Part shown: one piece after another, positions 54,571-64,000 of the stretch | Numbering within the stretch: the stretch's first letter is position 1 | Layout: every line of letters starts with the position of its first letter | DNA from: Linnemannia hyalina | Taxonomy: Eukaryota > Mortierellomycota > Mortierellomycetes > Mortierellales > Mortierellaceae | Direction of reading: 5' to 3' | DNA: 64,000 nucleotides | Assembly: GCA_019671135.1 (NCBI GenBank) | Contig: JAHRHY010000026.1 | Location: forward strand, 186,001-250,000 | Notes under the pieces: model-generated | Database searches by the model: none | What the model saw: the letters and a program-made list of their open reading frames with translations, nothing else | Told to the model about the DNA's origin: nothing | Translations under genes and position numbers: made by a program

Positions 54571-55346
54571 ATCACTCTTGATAGCTCCAGGAGAGTCACG
54601 AATGAAGAGGTCCAGAATGGTCACCACTGTGGTGACGTAGATGGGGATCTGCCCTTTGATTGGTATTTTGATGGAGTTCTTGCAACCACCATTTCGTAGT
54701 GTAGAAAATGATAATAAAATAATTCGGAACCGAGCAGTTGGCTTGGGGCGTTTCTTTTCTCGTATTCTCTTTGATCCACTCTTTTGATTGTTATTCTGAC
54801 CAACAAGGACCACTCGACCACCTTTCGACAGGTATTGCCATGAAGGCGTATCCTAGCCATGCGCCCGTCCCCTTCTCAGTCAGCATTGAAAGCAGGATCT
54901 CTCCGCCGCCCCTGCGCATTGTCAACAATGAACACAATGCGCACTGGGTAGCACAATGAAGCCCACCGCCGACCGGCTTGTCCATCCTATCCTTGACACT
55001 ATTTACGCCATCCCTGGTCTCATAGAGATCCACTTTTCGCCCTTCCCACGTTTCCACCAGTTATCGGTCCGACCACCATCGTTGGTACTGGCCGATCTAT
55101 CGTCTAACGGTGGACTGCGGCGCAACTGTCAACTTATGTTATGGAATAGCCGCTGCCCAGGGGTATGCTTTACAGTTTGCACTCCTTCCCTTTGTTCTCC
55201 TCCATCCTTTTTATTTTATATTGCTTATTCTATTGAACTCAATATGCGAACCCCTTGGTCCCCTTCCTTTTTATCTTCACAGATACAGTCCTCTCTCCAC
55301 GGCCCATTTGTTTAGACTAGATCCCTCACAGATAGTCTTAATTACA
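54071..55346. other. Intergenic before the LRR gene
   Basis: A CT dinucleotide run at 54539-54568 is the only clear feature. Open frames around 54738-55060 and 54956-55315 have no recognisable family and no shared structure. Confidence 0.4.
54539..54568. repeat. CT dinucleotide microsatellite
   Basis: About 14-15 uninterrupted CT units. Confidence 0.95.
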
Positions 55347-58300
55347 TCATCGCACTACGGAGTTTCTCTTGATTGCTTCAGACAGCAGCCGAGTTCCATC
55401 TGGTCCAATTGAGTTGTGCTGCAAGTCCAAAGTGGTCAGAGTCGAGTTGGTCTTGAGTGTCTCAACCAGCGCCTGAGCTCCAGCTGGTCCAATCGAGTTG
55501 TTACTTAAGTACAAAATGGTCAGAATCGAATTGGTCTTGAGTGCCTCAGAGAGCGCCTGAGTTCCGTTGTCCTTGATCGAATTCCTCATCAAGTTCAAAG
55601 TGGTCAGAGTCGAGTTGGTCTTGAGTGCCTCAGACAGCGCCTGAGCTCCATCTGGTCCAATCGAGTTCCTCCACAAGTCCAAAGTGGTCAAAGTCGAGTT
55701 GGTCTTGAGTGCCTCAGACAGCGCCCGAGCTCCGTCGTCTCCGATCCCGTTATAGTACAAGTTCAAAGTGGTCAGAGTCGAGTTGGTCTCGAGTGCCTCA
55801 GACAGCACCTGAGCTCCATCTGGTCCAATCGAGTTGTTACTCAAGTCCAAAGTGGTCAAAGTTGGGTTGGTCTTGAGTGCCTTAGACAGCGCCTGAGCTC
55901 CATCTGGTCCAAGTGAGTTGTTACTCAAGTTCAAAACTGTCAGAGTCGAGTTGGTCTTGAGTGCCTCAGATAACGCCTGAGCCCCATCTGGTGCAATCGA
56001 GTTGTTACTCAAGTCCAAAGTGGTCAGAGTCGAGTTAGTCTTGAGTGCCTCAGACAGCGCCTGAGCTCCATTGTCCTTGATCGGATTCCTCATCAAGTTC
56101 AAAGTGGTCAGAGTCGAGTTGGTCTTGAGTGCCTCAGACAGCGCCTGAGCTCCATCTGGTCCAATCGAGTTCCTCCACAAGGCCAAAGTGGTCAAAGTCG
56201 AGTTAGTCTTGAGTGCCTCAGACAGCGCCCGAGCTCCGTAGTCTCCGATCCCGTTATAGTACAAGTTCAAAGTGGTCAAAGTCGAGTTGGTCTTGAGTGC
56301 CTTAGACAGCGCCTGAGCTCCATCCGGTCCAATCGAGTTGTGCTGCAAGTCCAAAGTGGCCAGAGTTGAGTTGGTCTTGAGTGCCTCAGACAGGGCCTGA
56401 GCTCCATCTGGTCCAATTGAGTTGTGCTGCAAGTCCAAAGTGGTCAGAGTCGAGTTGGTCTTGAGTGCCTCAGACAGTGCCCGAGCTACATTGTCTCCAA
56501 TTAAGTTGCCCCGCAAGTCCAAAGTGGTCAGTGTCGAGTTGGTCTTAAGCCCCTCAGAAAATGTCAGAAATCCTTTGAACCAGATCGAGTTGCTCCTCAA
56601 GTTCAAAGTGGTCAGAGTTGAGTTGATCTTGAGTGCCTCAGACAGGGCCTGAGCTCCATCTGGTCCAATTGAGTTGTGCTGCAAGTCCAAAGTGGTCAGA
56701 GTCGAGTTGGTCTTGAGTGCCTCAGAGAGTGCCTGAGCTACATTGTCTCCAATTAAGTTGTCCCGCAAGTCCAAAGTGGTCAGTGTCGAGTTGGTCTTGA
56801 GTCCCTCAGAAAATGGCAGAAATCCTTTGAACCAGATCGAGTTGCTCCTCAAGTCCAAAGTGGTCAGAGTCGAGTTGGTCTTGAGTGCCTCAGACAGGGC
56901 CTGAGCTCCATTGTCCTCGATCGAGTTGTGCTGCAAGTCTAAAGTGGTCAGAGTCGAGTTGACCTTGAGTGCCTCAGACAGCGCCTGAGCTCCATTGTCT
57001 CCGATCGAGTTGTGCTGCAAGTCTAAAGTGGTCAGAGTCGAGTTGGTCTTGAGTGCCTCTGCCAGTCTTTCAAATTCCTTTCCTCCAATCGATCCAGGTG
57101 ATAGCTCGAAGGATAATTTGCAAAGATGAGATGATGTTTTTGGTTGGACACTGAGGAACTTGATGAACTCCTTTGGAAGGATAATGTGAGTTATTTTCAC
57201 AGTAGGAAGTTCCCTGAGGCGAAAAAGTGCTTCGTATTGTGCGGATGTTGATAAGAGTCTGTTGCCAAGGCTTATTCGAAATCGTCGGAGATCTAGTCGA
57301 AGAACCGATACTCTTGATGTTTTGAGTGCATCCTCTAATTCATCGAGATCGCTCCTTGTACAGTCCCAGCTCAAATCCATGATAAGTTCGAGGACACCCT
57401 TGGCTTTGCTGAGGGCATTGTAAAACTCGGCGGCGGCGAACTTGGACGTCAGCACAATTTCGACCCTTCCCAGCTGCTCATAAAGTTCTCCTTCTGCCAA
57501 CTTGACCACATCGCGGAGCTTCTGGGTGTACTTCTCTTGATAGCTGGCTCGGTAGTGGTCGTGGCAGACCCATTTGACATGGCCATCCGAGGTTGCCATT
57601 CGATAAAGGTTGCCAAGAAGGTTCTCATCCTCTGATGTCTTCAAGAATGATCCCAACTGACGTAACTCTACACCCTCTAGACCCTCGACATCGCTCAAAA
57701 AGTCGGTCAGGTCCTGTTGCGTCATTGCTGCTCGAGGCTCAGTGCTGATGAAATCACCTGGAGAAGATGCTTGAACTTTGGACAGTTGATTATCGATACA
57801 TTCGAGCGAATAATCGATCTTGGCCGTGACTGACTCGATAGACTGTTGGACAGAGTCTGCCAGCTCGACAACTTTAAGACTAGCCAAGGTAGGCACAACA
57901 TGGCCGGCGATACTTGTGCCAAATTTGATTAGCTCGAGCATCAACAAAAGAAACGGACCATATTTCTTGAAGAGCTCGGTTGGCTCACGGATAAGATATC
58001 CTCCGTGTTTTGCCAGATGGAGGTGGTGTGGTTCCTTGCTGTTGTTGGCCTCGGTATGCTTGCCGCACTCACAAATGAAATGCAGTCGAAACTTGGTTCT
58101 AAACCAGTTGCCAGGGTCATACTTTGCCGGTTCTTCTGGTAGGACAATAAACAACCGAGGAATCGGATACTCGGTCAGCTCCAACTGCTGCGTCAAAATG
58201 GCCTCGGTCTTACTCTGGATCAGAATCAGTCGGTCCTTCATCTGCTTTTGCAGCTTCAAAACCTCCTGGGCAATCTGCTGAGTCATAGCGCCTTGGTCGT

Positions 58301-59061
58301 AGAGCCCATCTAGCTTGTGCATGACTGTTCCCTCGAAGCTAGATTTGGCCGTCAATGCCAGAGTGAACTTTGAAGCAATCATCGATAAGAGAGCTTCAGA
58401 GGTCAATGGCTTTCCAGACTGGCGAGCTAGCTCGACGGCCGTGGTGATAGAACTGAGCTGGCTCTGAATGTAAGTCGTGCTTGCTCTGGTCATGGTTGTT
58501 TGGCAAGGTTCAGCGGACGAAAGATCAGTTAAAGGCTTCGTGGCAATGGTAAGGCCGGAAACAGACTCATCAAGTCTCGCAGTGAGGCTCGCCGAAGGAC
58601 TGACGTTAAGCTCATTAATGGTAGCGCCAGGATGGCAAGGATTGATCGGAGCATTGGGGGGATTCTCGGCTCGACTATCGGTGTGGGTCAGTCTTGGAGT
58701 TGCCATCGGAGAGTCGTCAAGAACATGTTTGGCAACAGAGGCCAAAACTACGTCCAAAACTACATCCGGGTAGTGCTTGATGCAGAGAGGCGTGATTCTA
58801 GAGTAGAGCAAACATAGTCTCAGCATGATGGATCTTATCGCTATGCCATAAAACATGCACTTTCATATCATTTAGGTACCTTGTTCGATTCGAATCTCTC
58901 AACGGATTGACACTGACATTGCCGTTTTTGGCGTGCTTGGCCCCAGGAAAGACTTTTTCAATGTCCTCCCAGTAGACGACATAATGCCCGTCAACATGAT
59001 CGCAAGGGATTTCCTCAATATCCATGCTCCCAATTAAGCGAAACGATTGAGTGAGTTCCAT
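55347..59061 (-). CDS. Large RI-type leucine-rich-repeat protein (spliced, 1,210 aa)
   Basis: Exon 1 is 59061-58880 (donor GTACCT) and exon 2 is 58797-55347; joined they are in frame. Residues 1-60 form a compact N-terminal module (S-M-D-I-E-E-I-P-C-D-H-V-D-G). A Ser/Thr-rich linker and helical region follow. Around 270-350 lies an unnamed conserved-looking block (I-P-R-L-F-I-V-L-P, C-E-C-G-K-H-T, Y-L-I-R-E-P-T-E-L-F-K-K-Y-G-P). Residues ~640-1210 hold twenty 28-residue repeats of the type A-L-K-T-N-S-T-L-T-T-L-D-L, the ribonuclease-inhibitor/NLR LRR class. No Walker A or B motif is visible, so it is not an evident NACHT or NB-ARC protein. Likely a cytoplasmic ligand-binding horseshoe; function unknown. 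Repeat blocks show recent internal duplication (see findings). Confidence 0.88.
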
Positions 59062-59414
59062 TGTTGACTCTGGATGAATGTGTTGTATATAGATGATAAA
59101 GAAAACGGTGGGATTGTGTAGGAAATTGAAAGTGGGGGGAATGGTTGGGATGGAAGAAAAGTTGGAGCGAAAGAGACAAAAGTTTGGTTTTTCCACTCCA
59201 AAAAATGGCCGTCCATCTGCAGCATCTGTAGTGCTTCGCCTTTTACTTTGCTGTTTGCTTTGCCTTTTACTTTGCTGTTTGCCTTATTGTGTCAAATCTG
59301 TCAGGTGAGCATGGTTGCACAAAGAAAATTTCAAGGGAACTGAGGAAACATTCGAAGGTTGGAGCCGACACAGCAGCGAGCAACAGTTTTGCTCTCTCGT
59401 GCATGCTCTCGCAG
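59062..59414. other. Upstream region of the LRR gene
   Basis: Pyrimidine-rich on the minus strand next to the start codon. A direct repeat of TTGCTGTTTGC(T/C)TT-GCCTTTTAC type lies at about 59235-59285. No gene. Confidence 0.4.
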
Positions 59415-59640
59415 AGATAACTGGCTTACGACAGCCCAAGCATTCATAGCGACGTTGCTTTTTTGATCCTTCGATGTCGGCTCATTGGCCTCCCTCCTTT
59501 ATTAAAAATGGCATCGGTTTTTTTGAAATCGGCATCGAAATCCATTTTTAATAAAGGAGGGAGGCTATTCAATCCTTGCCTCATTAGAATTCGAGGCCGC
59601 GTTGTGATGCTTTGTTTGCATTAATTCTTAGACCATTTAA
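59415..59640 (+). repeat. Short 28S rRNA-derived fragment, copy 2 (interrupted)
   Basis: GATAACTGGCTTACGACAGC, CAAGCATTCATAGCGACGTT and GATCCTTCGATGTCGGCTC follow 28S rRNA. After the 80-bp insertion at 59487-59566 the copy resumes with CAATCCTTGCCTCATTAG and AATTCGAGGCCGCGTTG. That resumed part matches copy 1 at 53190, so both descend from one altered rRNA fragment. Confidence 0.75.
59487..59566. mobile_element. 80-bp hairpin insertion (MITE-like)
   Basis: Left arm 59487-59511 and right arm 59542-59566 are inverted copies (GCCTCCCTCCTTTATTAAAA core, 24 of 25 matching) around a ~30-base centre. ATT flanks it on both sides (59484-59486 and 59567-59569). The uninterrupted fragment at ~53260 has TTT at that site, consistent with a 3-base target duplication. 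Confidence 0.75.
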
Positions 59641-60960
59641 AAGGCGCATCTTGCCAATACAAGAACTGCAGTCATTGTTGCTGAGAAAGCTGGTGATGTG
59701 GGTCCCGGTCTCTGGTAGGTTAAGGGAACGGGTGGCCATTTGTGTGGGAGCCATACTTGATGTGAATAGGTGTAGGTGAGATTATTAGAATTGGAGGAGC
59801 AGAAATGATGGCGAAGGCGGAAAAAGGGATGAAGGGAGAAAAAAAAAGAGGATGTGATGAACGGAGAAGGAAAGGAGGCGAAGAAAGCACAGAGATGAAA
59901 AGTCTGTCATTGATTCCATTTTCGTAAGACGAGCGTGTGCATCGGGCACGCTGAAGTTTACGAACCAAAAAAACAACAACTCAAAGTCTTCAAAATAGAG
60001 AGTGAAGAATGCATGATTTGCTCTGGAATCTGCTTGTGCACGTTCCGCTTCTCAACACTGACGACAACAACGGCGTTGCGAAAGTCATCTCAGCAGTCTG
60101 TTCGGTGATCGGATCAGAGTAATGCTCGGCGGTAGTTGTGCTAATCGCCGTCACTTTATGCTTCTCTTCCCTTTCCCTCCCCCAATCTCGCCTCCATATC
60201 TGCCAAGGTAGTCCCACTTGCAACCAGGTCTTCCTCCATATGGCATAGGCATCGGTTATGGACGGCCCGCATTTGTCGACATTCTTGGCAGCTCCAATCC
60301 TGTTATCACGGCGATCACTCTATCTTGCGCCGTTGCTCAATGCAATAAGAAAGAATAAATAAAAGAGAAAGAATAAATAAAAGAGAAAGACAGAAGAAGA
60401 GGGAGTATGTATACTTGTCCTTCATTCCTGGCGAGTGACCATGCTTTGCCGTCAAATAATCGATCATTGATCATTGATAAAAAATCTCGTTTGTCTCATA
60501 TGTTCGCATCCAAGGGATCAAACGCAGTCCATGAATTCTTGACATGGTGTACTTTTTCTTCTTCTTGTTCGTTATCTCGACTCCTGTGACTTTCTAGAGG
60601 TAAACATCCCCCTTAACCATTACGCGAAGCATAGTTGTCGTAGTGTTCCCTTCCACCACCCACAAGACAATACGGAAGGCTCATATTTTTTTTCTTCTCA
60701 TCAGGACAAAACATTGATCGGCGTCGAGGGTTTTCATGTGTCCCCCAAAAAAAAATGGAACCAGGAGGGTAAGAATACAAGGTTGATGAATGTGTGCGCA
60801 CGCGTTATTTTTGATTTATTATCGCCCTCCATGTTTGAAGGACGCCCTGGGCATGATGGTGTTTGTTGATGCGTTTCATGAAAAAAACAAACTACTTTTC
60901 TCTTTCTACTCTTCGTCCCCCCTATTTCGGTATGCGCAAGGGGGCGGGCGGGGGCGCGGG
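59641..60960. other. Intergenic between the rRNA fragment and gene I
   Basis: An 18-bp direct repeat (AGAATAAATAAAAGAGAA twice) lies at 60350-60389. No gene is supported; the rightmost bases are the 3' flank of gene I. Confidence 0.4.
60350..60389. repeat. 18-bp tandem repeat, two units
   Basis: AGAATAAATAAAAGAGAA occurs twice in immediate succession. Confidence 0.85.
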
Positions 60961-63124
60961 TTACTCAAGGACGGCATGAGGGTTATTAGGCTGTGACTTG
61001 CCATTCGACCAACTACCTCCATCATCAACATACTCATGTGGACTCGACACCTGTCCCTGAAAATTCTTGACCGGCGCATTCACCCCATACATCCCCTGGT
61101 CTGTCACACCTCCACTTGAAGACGCGATCGCTGAAGACATGGGGGGCAAGGGTACAGAGTTAGAGCCGGGCGGGTGGACGTAATCTGCGGGGTTGTAGAC
61201 ATGTGGAGTAGACCCGAAATTGGGTTCTGCGTTGACTTGATAGATCTCGCTATGTCCTGGTCCTGAAACCACGGGCATTGAAGGAGAGTAGGCATAGGAG
61301 GACGGGGAGACACCAGGGGCGGTTTGGGCTGTCTGGGCGGCGGTGATCACTGGTGGGTAGTAGTGAGGGGGTTGGTAGCCGTAAGAGGTCGAAGGCTCCT
61401 GGTACTGGTGCATTTGGACCATGCCGGGTTGGGAAGCGGCGGCGGATTGTTGTTGGAAGGTGAGGAGCTGGCGTTGGTGTTCGAGTTGTTGTTGCTGGTT
61501 CTGGAGTTGATTATGCATCCTCCTCAATTCCTCTTCGTTACTGTTCCCGTTGTTTACTCCTGATCCAGATACGGGGGCAGAAGAGTGGGGGGCAGCACTG
61601 GTTTCCTTATCGTCAGAGTTGGTATTGACGGGTGAATGGCCATGGGTGTTGCGCTGTTGACGACGACGGTATATCAACAATCCTGCAATCGCACCAATGA
61701 CCACAATGCCTCCAACGATACCCCCCACAATCGCGCCCGTGTTACTTCCTCCTGATGCGTCACCTCCTGTTCCAGTTCCAGTTCCCGTAGGCTTGGCTGC
61801 CGTGGCGCTCGCACTAGCAGATGCGACATAGCTTGCAGGCGGGACATAATCTGACCCCCAGGAATTAGTGGCGATATTATAAACCAACACGGGGCTGGCT
61901 ACCATGACATCTCCAGTAGTCCTACCACCCCAGAGCAGCAACTGGTCCCCAGCAATAGTACAAGCAGTATAAATGCGAGGTTGTCCAGGCGCTCCTTGGG
62001 TCCAGACGCCGGTGATGGTGTTGAGGATAAAGACTTCTCCGGAGAAGGGGCCGCTTGGGAGGCGGCCGCCGTAGATGATTACTTGTGTTCCATCGTCGCC
62101 TATTTTTTGGATGGGAGAGAAGGAAGGAGGTGGGTAGGTGTTAGTTGTTTGGGAAGAGTCTGAGACGGGAAGAACAAGAGGCGTTGAAAAGGGTAACTTA
62201 CTGGAGGTCATGCAATGGTCAGCACGGAGGGAAGGAGCTGATCCCGACGTCGACTGCCATAGAAAAAAAGTGAACGACAAGCAGGTTTCTTGTTAGCCCA
62301 TCGTTGCCTTCCAAAAAATTTGCTCACAAAAAATAGCAACTTAAAAAATCGAACCACAAGCAGATCACCTCTTCAGATTCCATCCATAATTAACAAGAAC
62401 TCACCATGGTGTTCCAAGACGCAGCAGAGGGGCTAAACTCGCTCACGAAATTATTCGCCGCGTTATTGGTAATGTTATACCCTCCAAAGTACATCACAGT
62501 CTTCCTCTGTTCATTCCAAGTATTGGTATAATACCACCGCGCCGCAAAGATATTCGCCGGATTCGGGAGTGCCGTGTGGGCGACAGCATCGGTCGCAGGG
62601 TTATAAACATCCATTGTCCCTCTATCCGTGTACCCTCCAGCGATGTACACCAAACCCGAAGAAGGATCCGTTACAGCCCCGATACCTTGAGTCCCACCTA
62701 GGGGGAAACTCACTGAACTCGACGCCCAGGTATCAGTCGCGACAGTGTACTTGTAAGTCGAGTACTGTCCCGCAATATGGAAGACCACCATCGTCTTTTG
62801 ATCAGCTGTGAACACTCCAGGGAAGATGGACTGTTGAGGGCCGGATGTGAGGCGTTTCCAGGCTGGGGTGTTGGCGGACCATGGGACGGAAAGATCGAGA
62901 GAAAAGAACTGGCCGATGGGAAGAGTGCCGTCGGCGCCTGAGGGTAGGCCGCCGAGGATGTACCATTTAAGGGATGTTCTGGCCGATGATGGACCTGAGG
63001 CTGCAATCGGGGCGTCCGCTGATACTTGTGCTTGCGTGAGGGTTAAAGAGAAGGAGAGAGTGAGGAGTGCTGCGGCGAAGAGGCGGGAGGGCGATCTCCG
63101 TGTGGTGGAGGAGGAGGTGGTCAT
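60961..63124 (-). CDS. Kelch-like ectodomain membrane protein I (spliced, 636 aa)
   Basis: Exons 63124-62405 (donor GTGAGT), 62253-62202 (donor GTAAGT) and 62099-60961. Signal peptide 1-32 (F-A-A-A-L-L-T-L-S-F-S-L-T-L, cleavage near T-Q-A-Q-V). Ectodomain: G-I-G-A-V-T-D-P-S-S-G-L-V-Y-I-A-G-G-Y, then R-A-D-H-C-M-T-S from the microexon and C-T-I-A-G-D-Q-L-L-L-W-G-G. The stalk is Ala/Ser/Thr/Gly-rich. Membrane segment ~378-401 (I-V-G-G-I-V-G-G-I-V-V-I-G), then Y-R-R-R-Q-Q-R. The tail has the coiled coil L-Q-N-Q-Q-Q-Q-L-E-H-Q-R-Q-L-L-T-F-Q-Q-Q and ends P-N-N-P-H-A-V-L-E, the cleanest example of the terminal motif. It lies 19 kb away from the main array. Confidence 0.87.
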
Positions 63125-64000
63125 TGTTGAAGGGTATGTTTGTGGTACAGAAGGGGAAGGGGTTTAATTATTTGTTTGTTGCTGATGTTGAGGGAGAGCA
63201 CAGGTGGGGGAACGATGGAGAGAGAGGAGGAAATTAAGTGAGGGAGAGAGGTATGTACGAAAACAATGTACAGAATGGGTAAAGGGTATCGGAACGTCCA
63301 CAATGGAGAGGAAAAGAGGGGAGAGGGAGAGAGAGAGAGAGAGGGAAGGAGGAAAGGAAAGAGGAGTGGAGGTTAGGAACGAACGAAAAGAAAAGGAAAA
63401 CAAAGAAGGAAAGAAAGAAAAGAAAAGAAAACAATAGAAAGGAAGGATAGAAAGGAAGAAAAGAACAGAAAAGAGAGAAAGCGGCAAGAAGACGAGGGAA
63501 TAAATAGGCAATTTAAAATCAATACTCGCAAGCGTGTCTCTTAGCCGCTTGTGCAAAAGGAAAGATGAAAGACAAGGAGGCAACTGTGGGTATGAGAAGG
63601 GGTGTGTGAGCAAGCGTGGGCTAGGCGAAAAAACAACCACTGTTGGGCTCAAGGACAGCTTGTTCTTCCCTTGCTTAGCTCTCAAAAATAAAAATCGAGG
63701 GAGCGGGCTTGGTTAGTTAGATTTGCGTCTCTCTTCCGTGTCATTTGTGTGTCCGATAGTGAACTCTAGCCACATTCGGATGAGAGGGGATAAGATGCAT
63801 GGTGCAGGTGAGAAAGGGATAGATGAGGGGGGACCGACGGAAAAACATCGCCCCACTGCTGTTGCTGCACTGGTAAACTGTGCCTTTTTTTATTTGGATT
63901 TGTATTGTGGGTGCGGGTACACGTTATGATCATCATCCATTGCCGCCGAAGAGGGACAACAACATTCTTCAACACGTCTACTGATCTTAGGCGCCCTCTC
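63125..64000. other. Upstream region of gene I to window end
   Basis: 63180-63490 is almost pure purine on the plus strand (CT-rich leader for gene I), with a GA run at 63322-63347. No other feature is supported. Confidence 0.45.

Noticed and set aside
54738..55315. Open frames between the CT repeat and the LRR gene
   Set aside because: No start context, domain, homology to neighbours or splice structure could be seen.
55347..59061. NACHT or NB-ARC domain in the LRR gene
   Set aside because: No G-x-x-x-x-G-K-(S/T) or hydrophobic-D-D/E motif could be found in the translated exons.
63204..63437. Charged Arg/Glu/Lys-rich plus-strand frame
   Set aside because: Product of the nearly pure purine strand of gene I's leader.
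1..64000. tRNA genes, CRISPR arrays, bacterial or phage elements
   Set aside because: No T-arm-like motif in a cloverleaf context, no regularly spaced repeats, and every coding feature is eukaryotic in structure.

Overview
The window reads as nuclear DNA of a filamentous fungus, most likely an early-diverging one of the Mortierella type (Mortierellomycota). That assignment is inference. It rests on short GT-AG introns, pyrimidine-rich 5' leaders, eukaryotic domain families (F-box, kelch, RTA1, RNase T2, RI-type LRR), degenerate Tc1/mariner DNA, and paralog families I associate with Mortierellaceae. There are no operons, Shine-Dalgarno sites, CRISPR arrays or tRNAs.

Layout. (1) 0-12.7 kb: an F-box cluster. 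It has a truncated gene at the left edge, five intact single-exon paralogs (about 465-470 aa) and one decayed copy, in both orientations. Three share a roughly 330-bp leader cassette and one gene is a mosaic of two neighbours. (2) 13.5-42.3 kb: eight tandem paralogs of a spliced type I membrane protein. Each has a signal peptide, a kelch-like beta-propeller ectodomain, an STP-rich stalk, one membrane segment, a basic stop-transfer patch and a Q-rich cytoplasmic tail. A ninth copy lies at 61-63.1 kb. All nine have the same three exons with a 52-nt microexon. The last two tandem copies come from a ~4.5-kb segmental duplication that also carries an internal inversion and a MITE-like indel. (3) 42.6-60.9 kb: a repeat-rich stretch. 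It holds a degenerate 28S rRNA segment, a divergent F-box gene, Tc1/mariner relics, an RTA1-like membrane protein gene, a ~0.8-kb palindrome, a decayed RNase T2 gene, an unidentified gene relic, two short 28S-derived repeats (one split by a hairpin insertion) and a large leucine-rich-repeat gene.

How the genes may work together (inference). The kelch-TM paralogs look like surface sensors or adhesins: similar ectodomains joined to fast-diverging tails. The tails nevertheless keep a Q-rich coiled coil and, near the C-terminus, an N-N-P-H-x-V type motif. In several copies that motif has been moved out of frame or behind a stop codon. The F-box paralogs would supply substrate receptors for SCF ubiquitin ligases. 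The LRR protein has the repeat architecture of intracellular recognition proteins but no visible P-loop. Together this looks like a rapidly evolving recognition-gene neighbourhood diversified by tandem duplication, gene conversion, inversion and small DNA elements.
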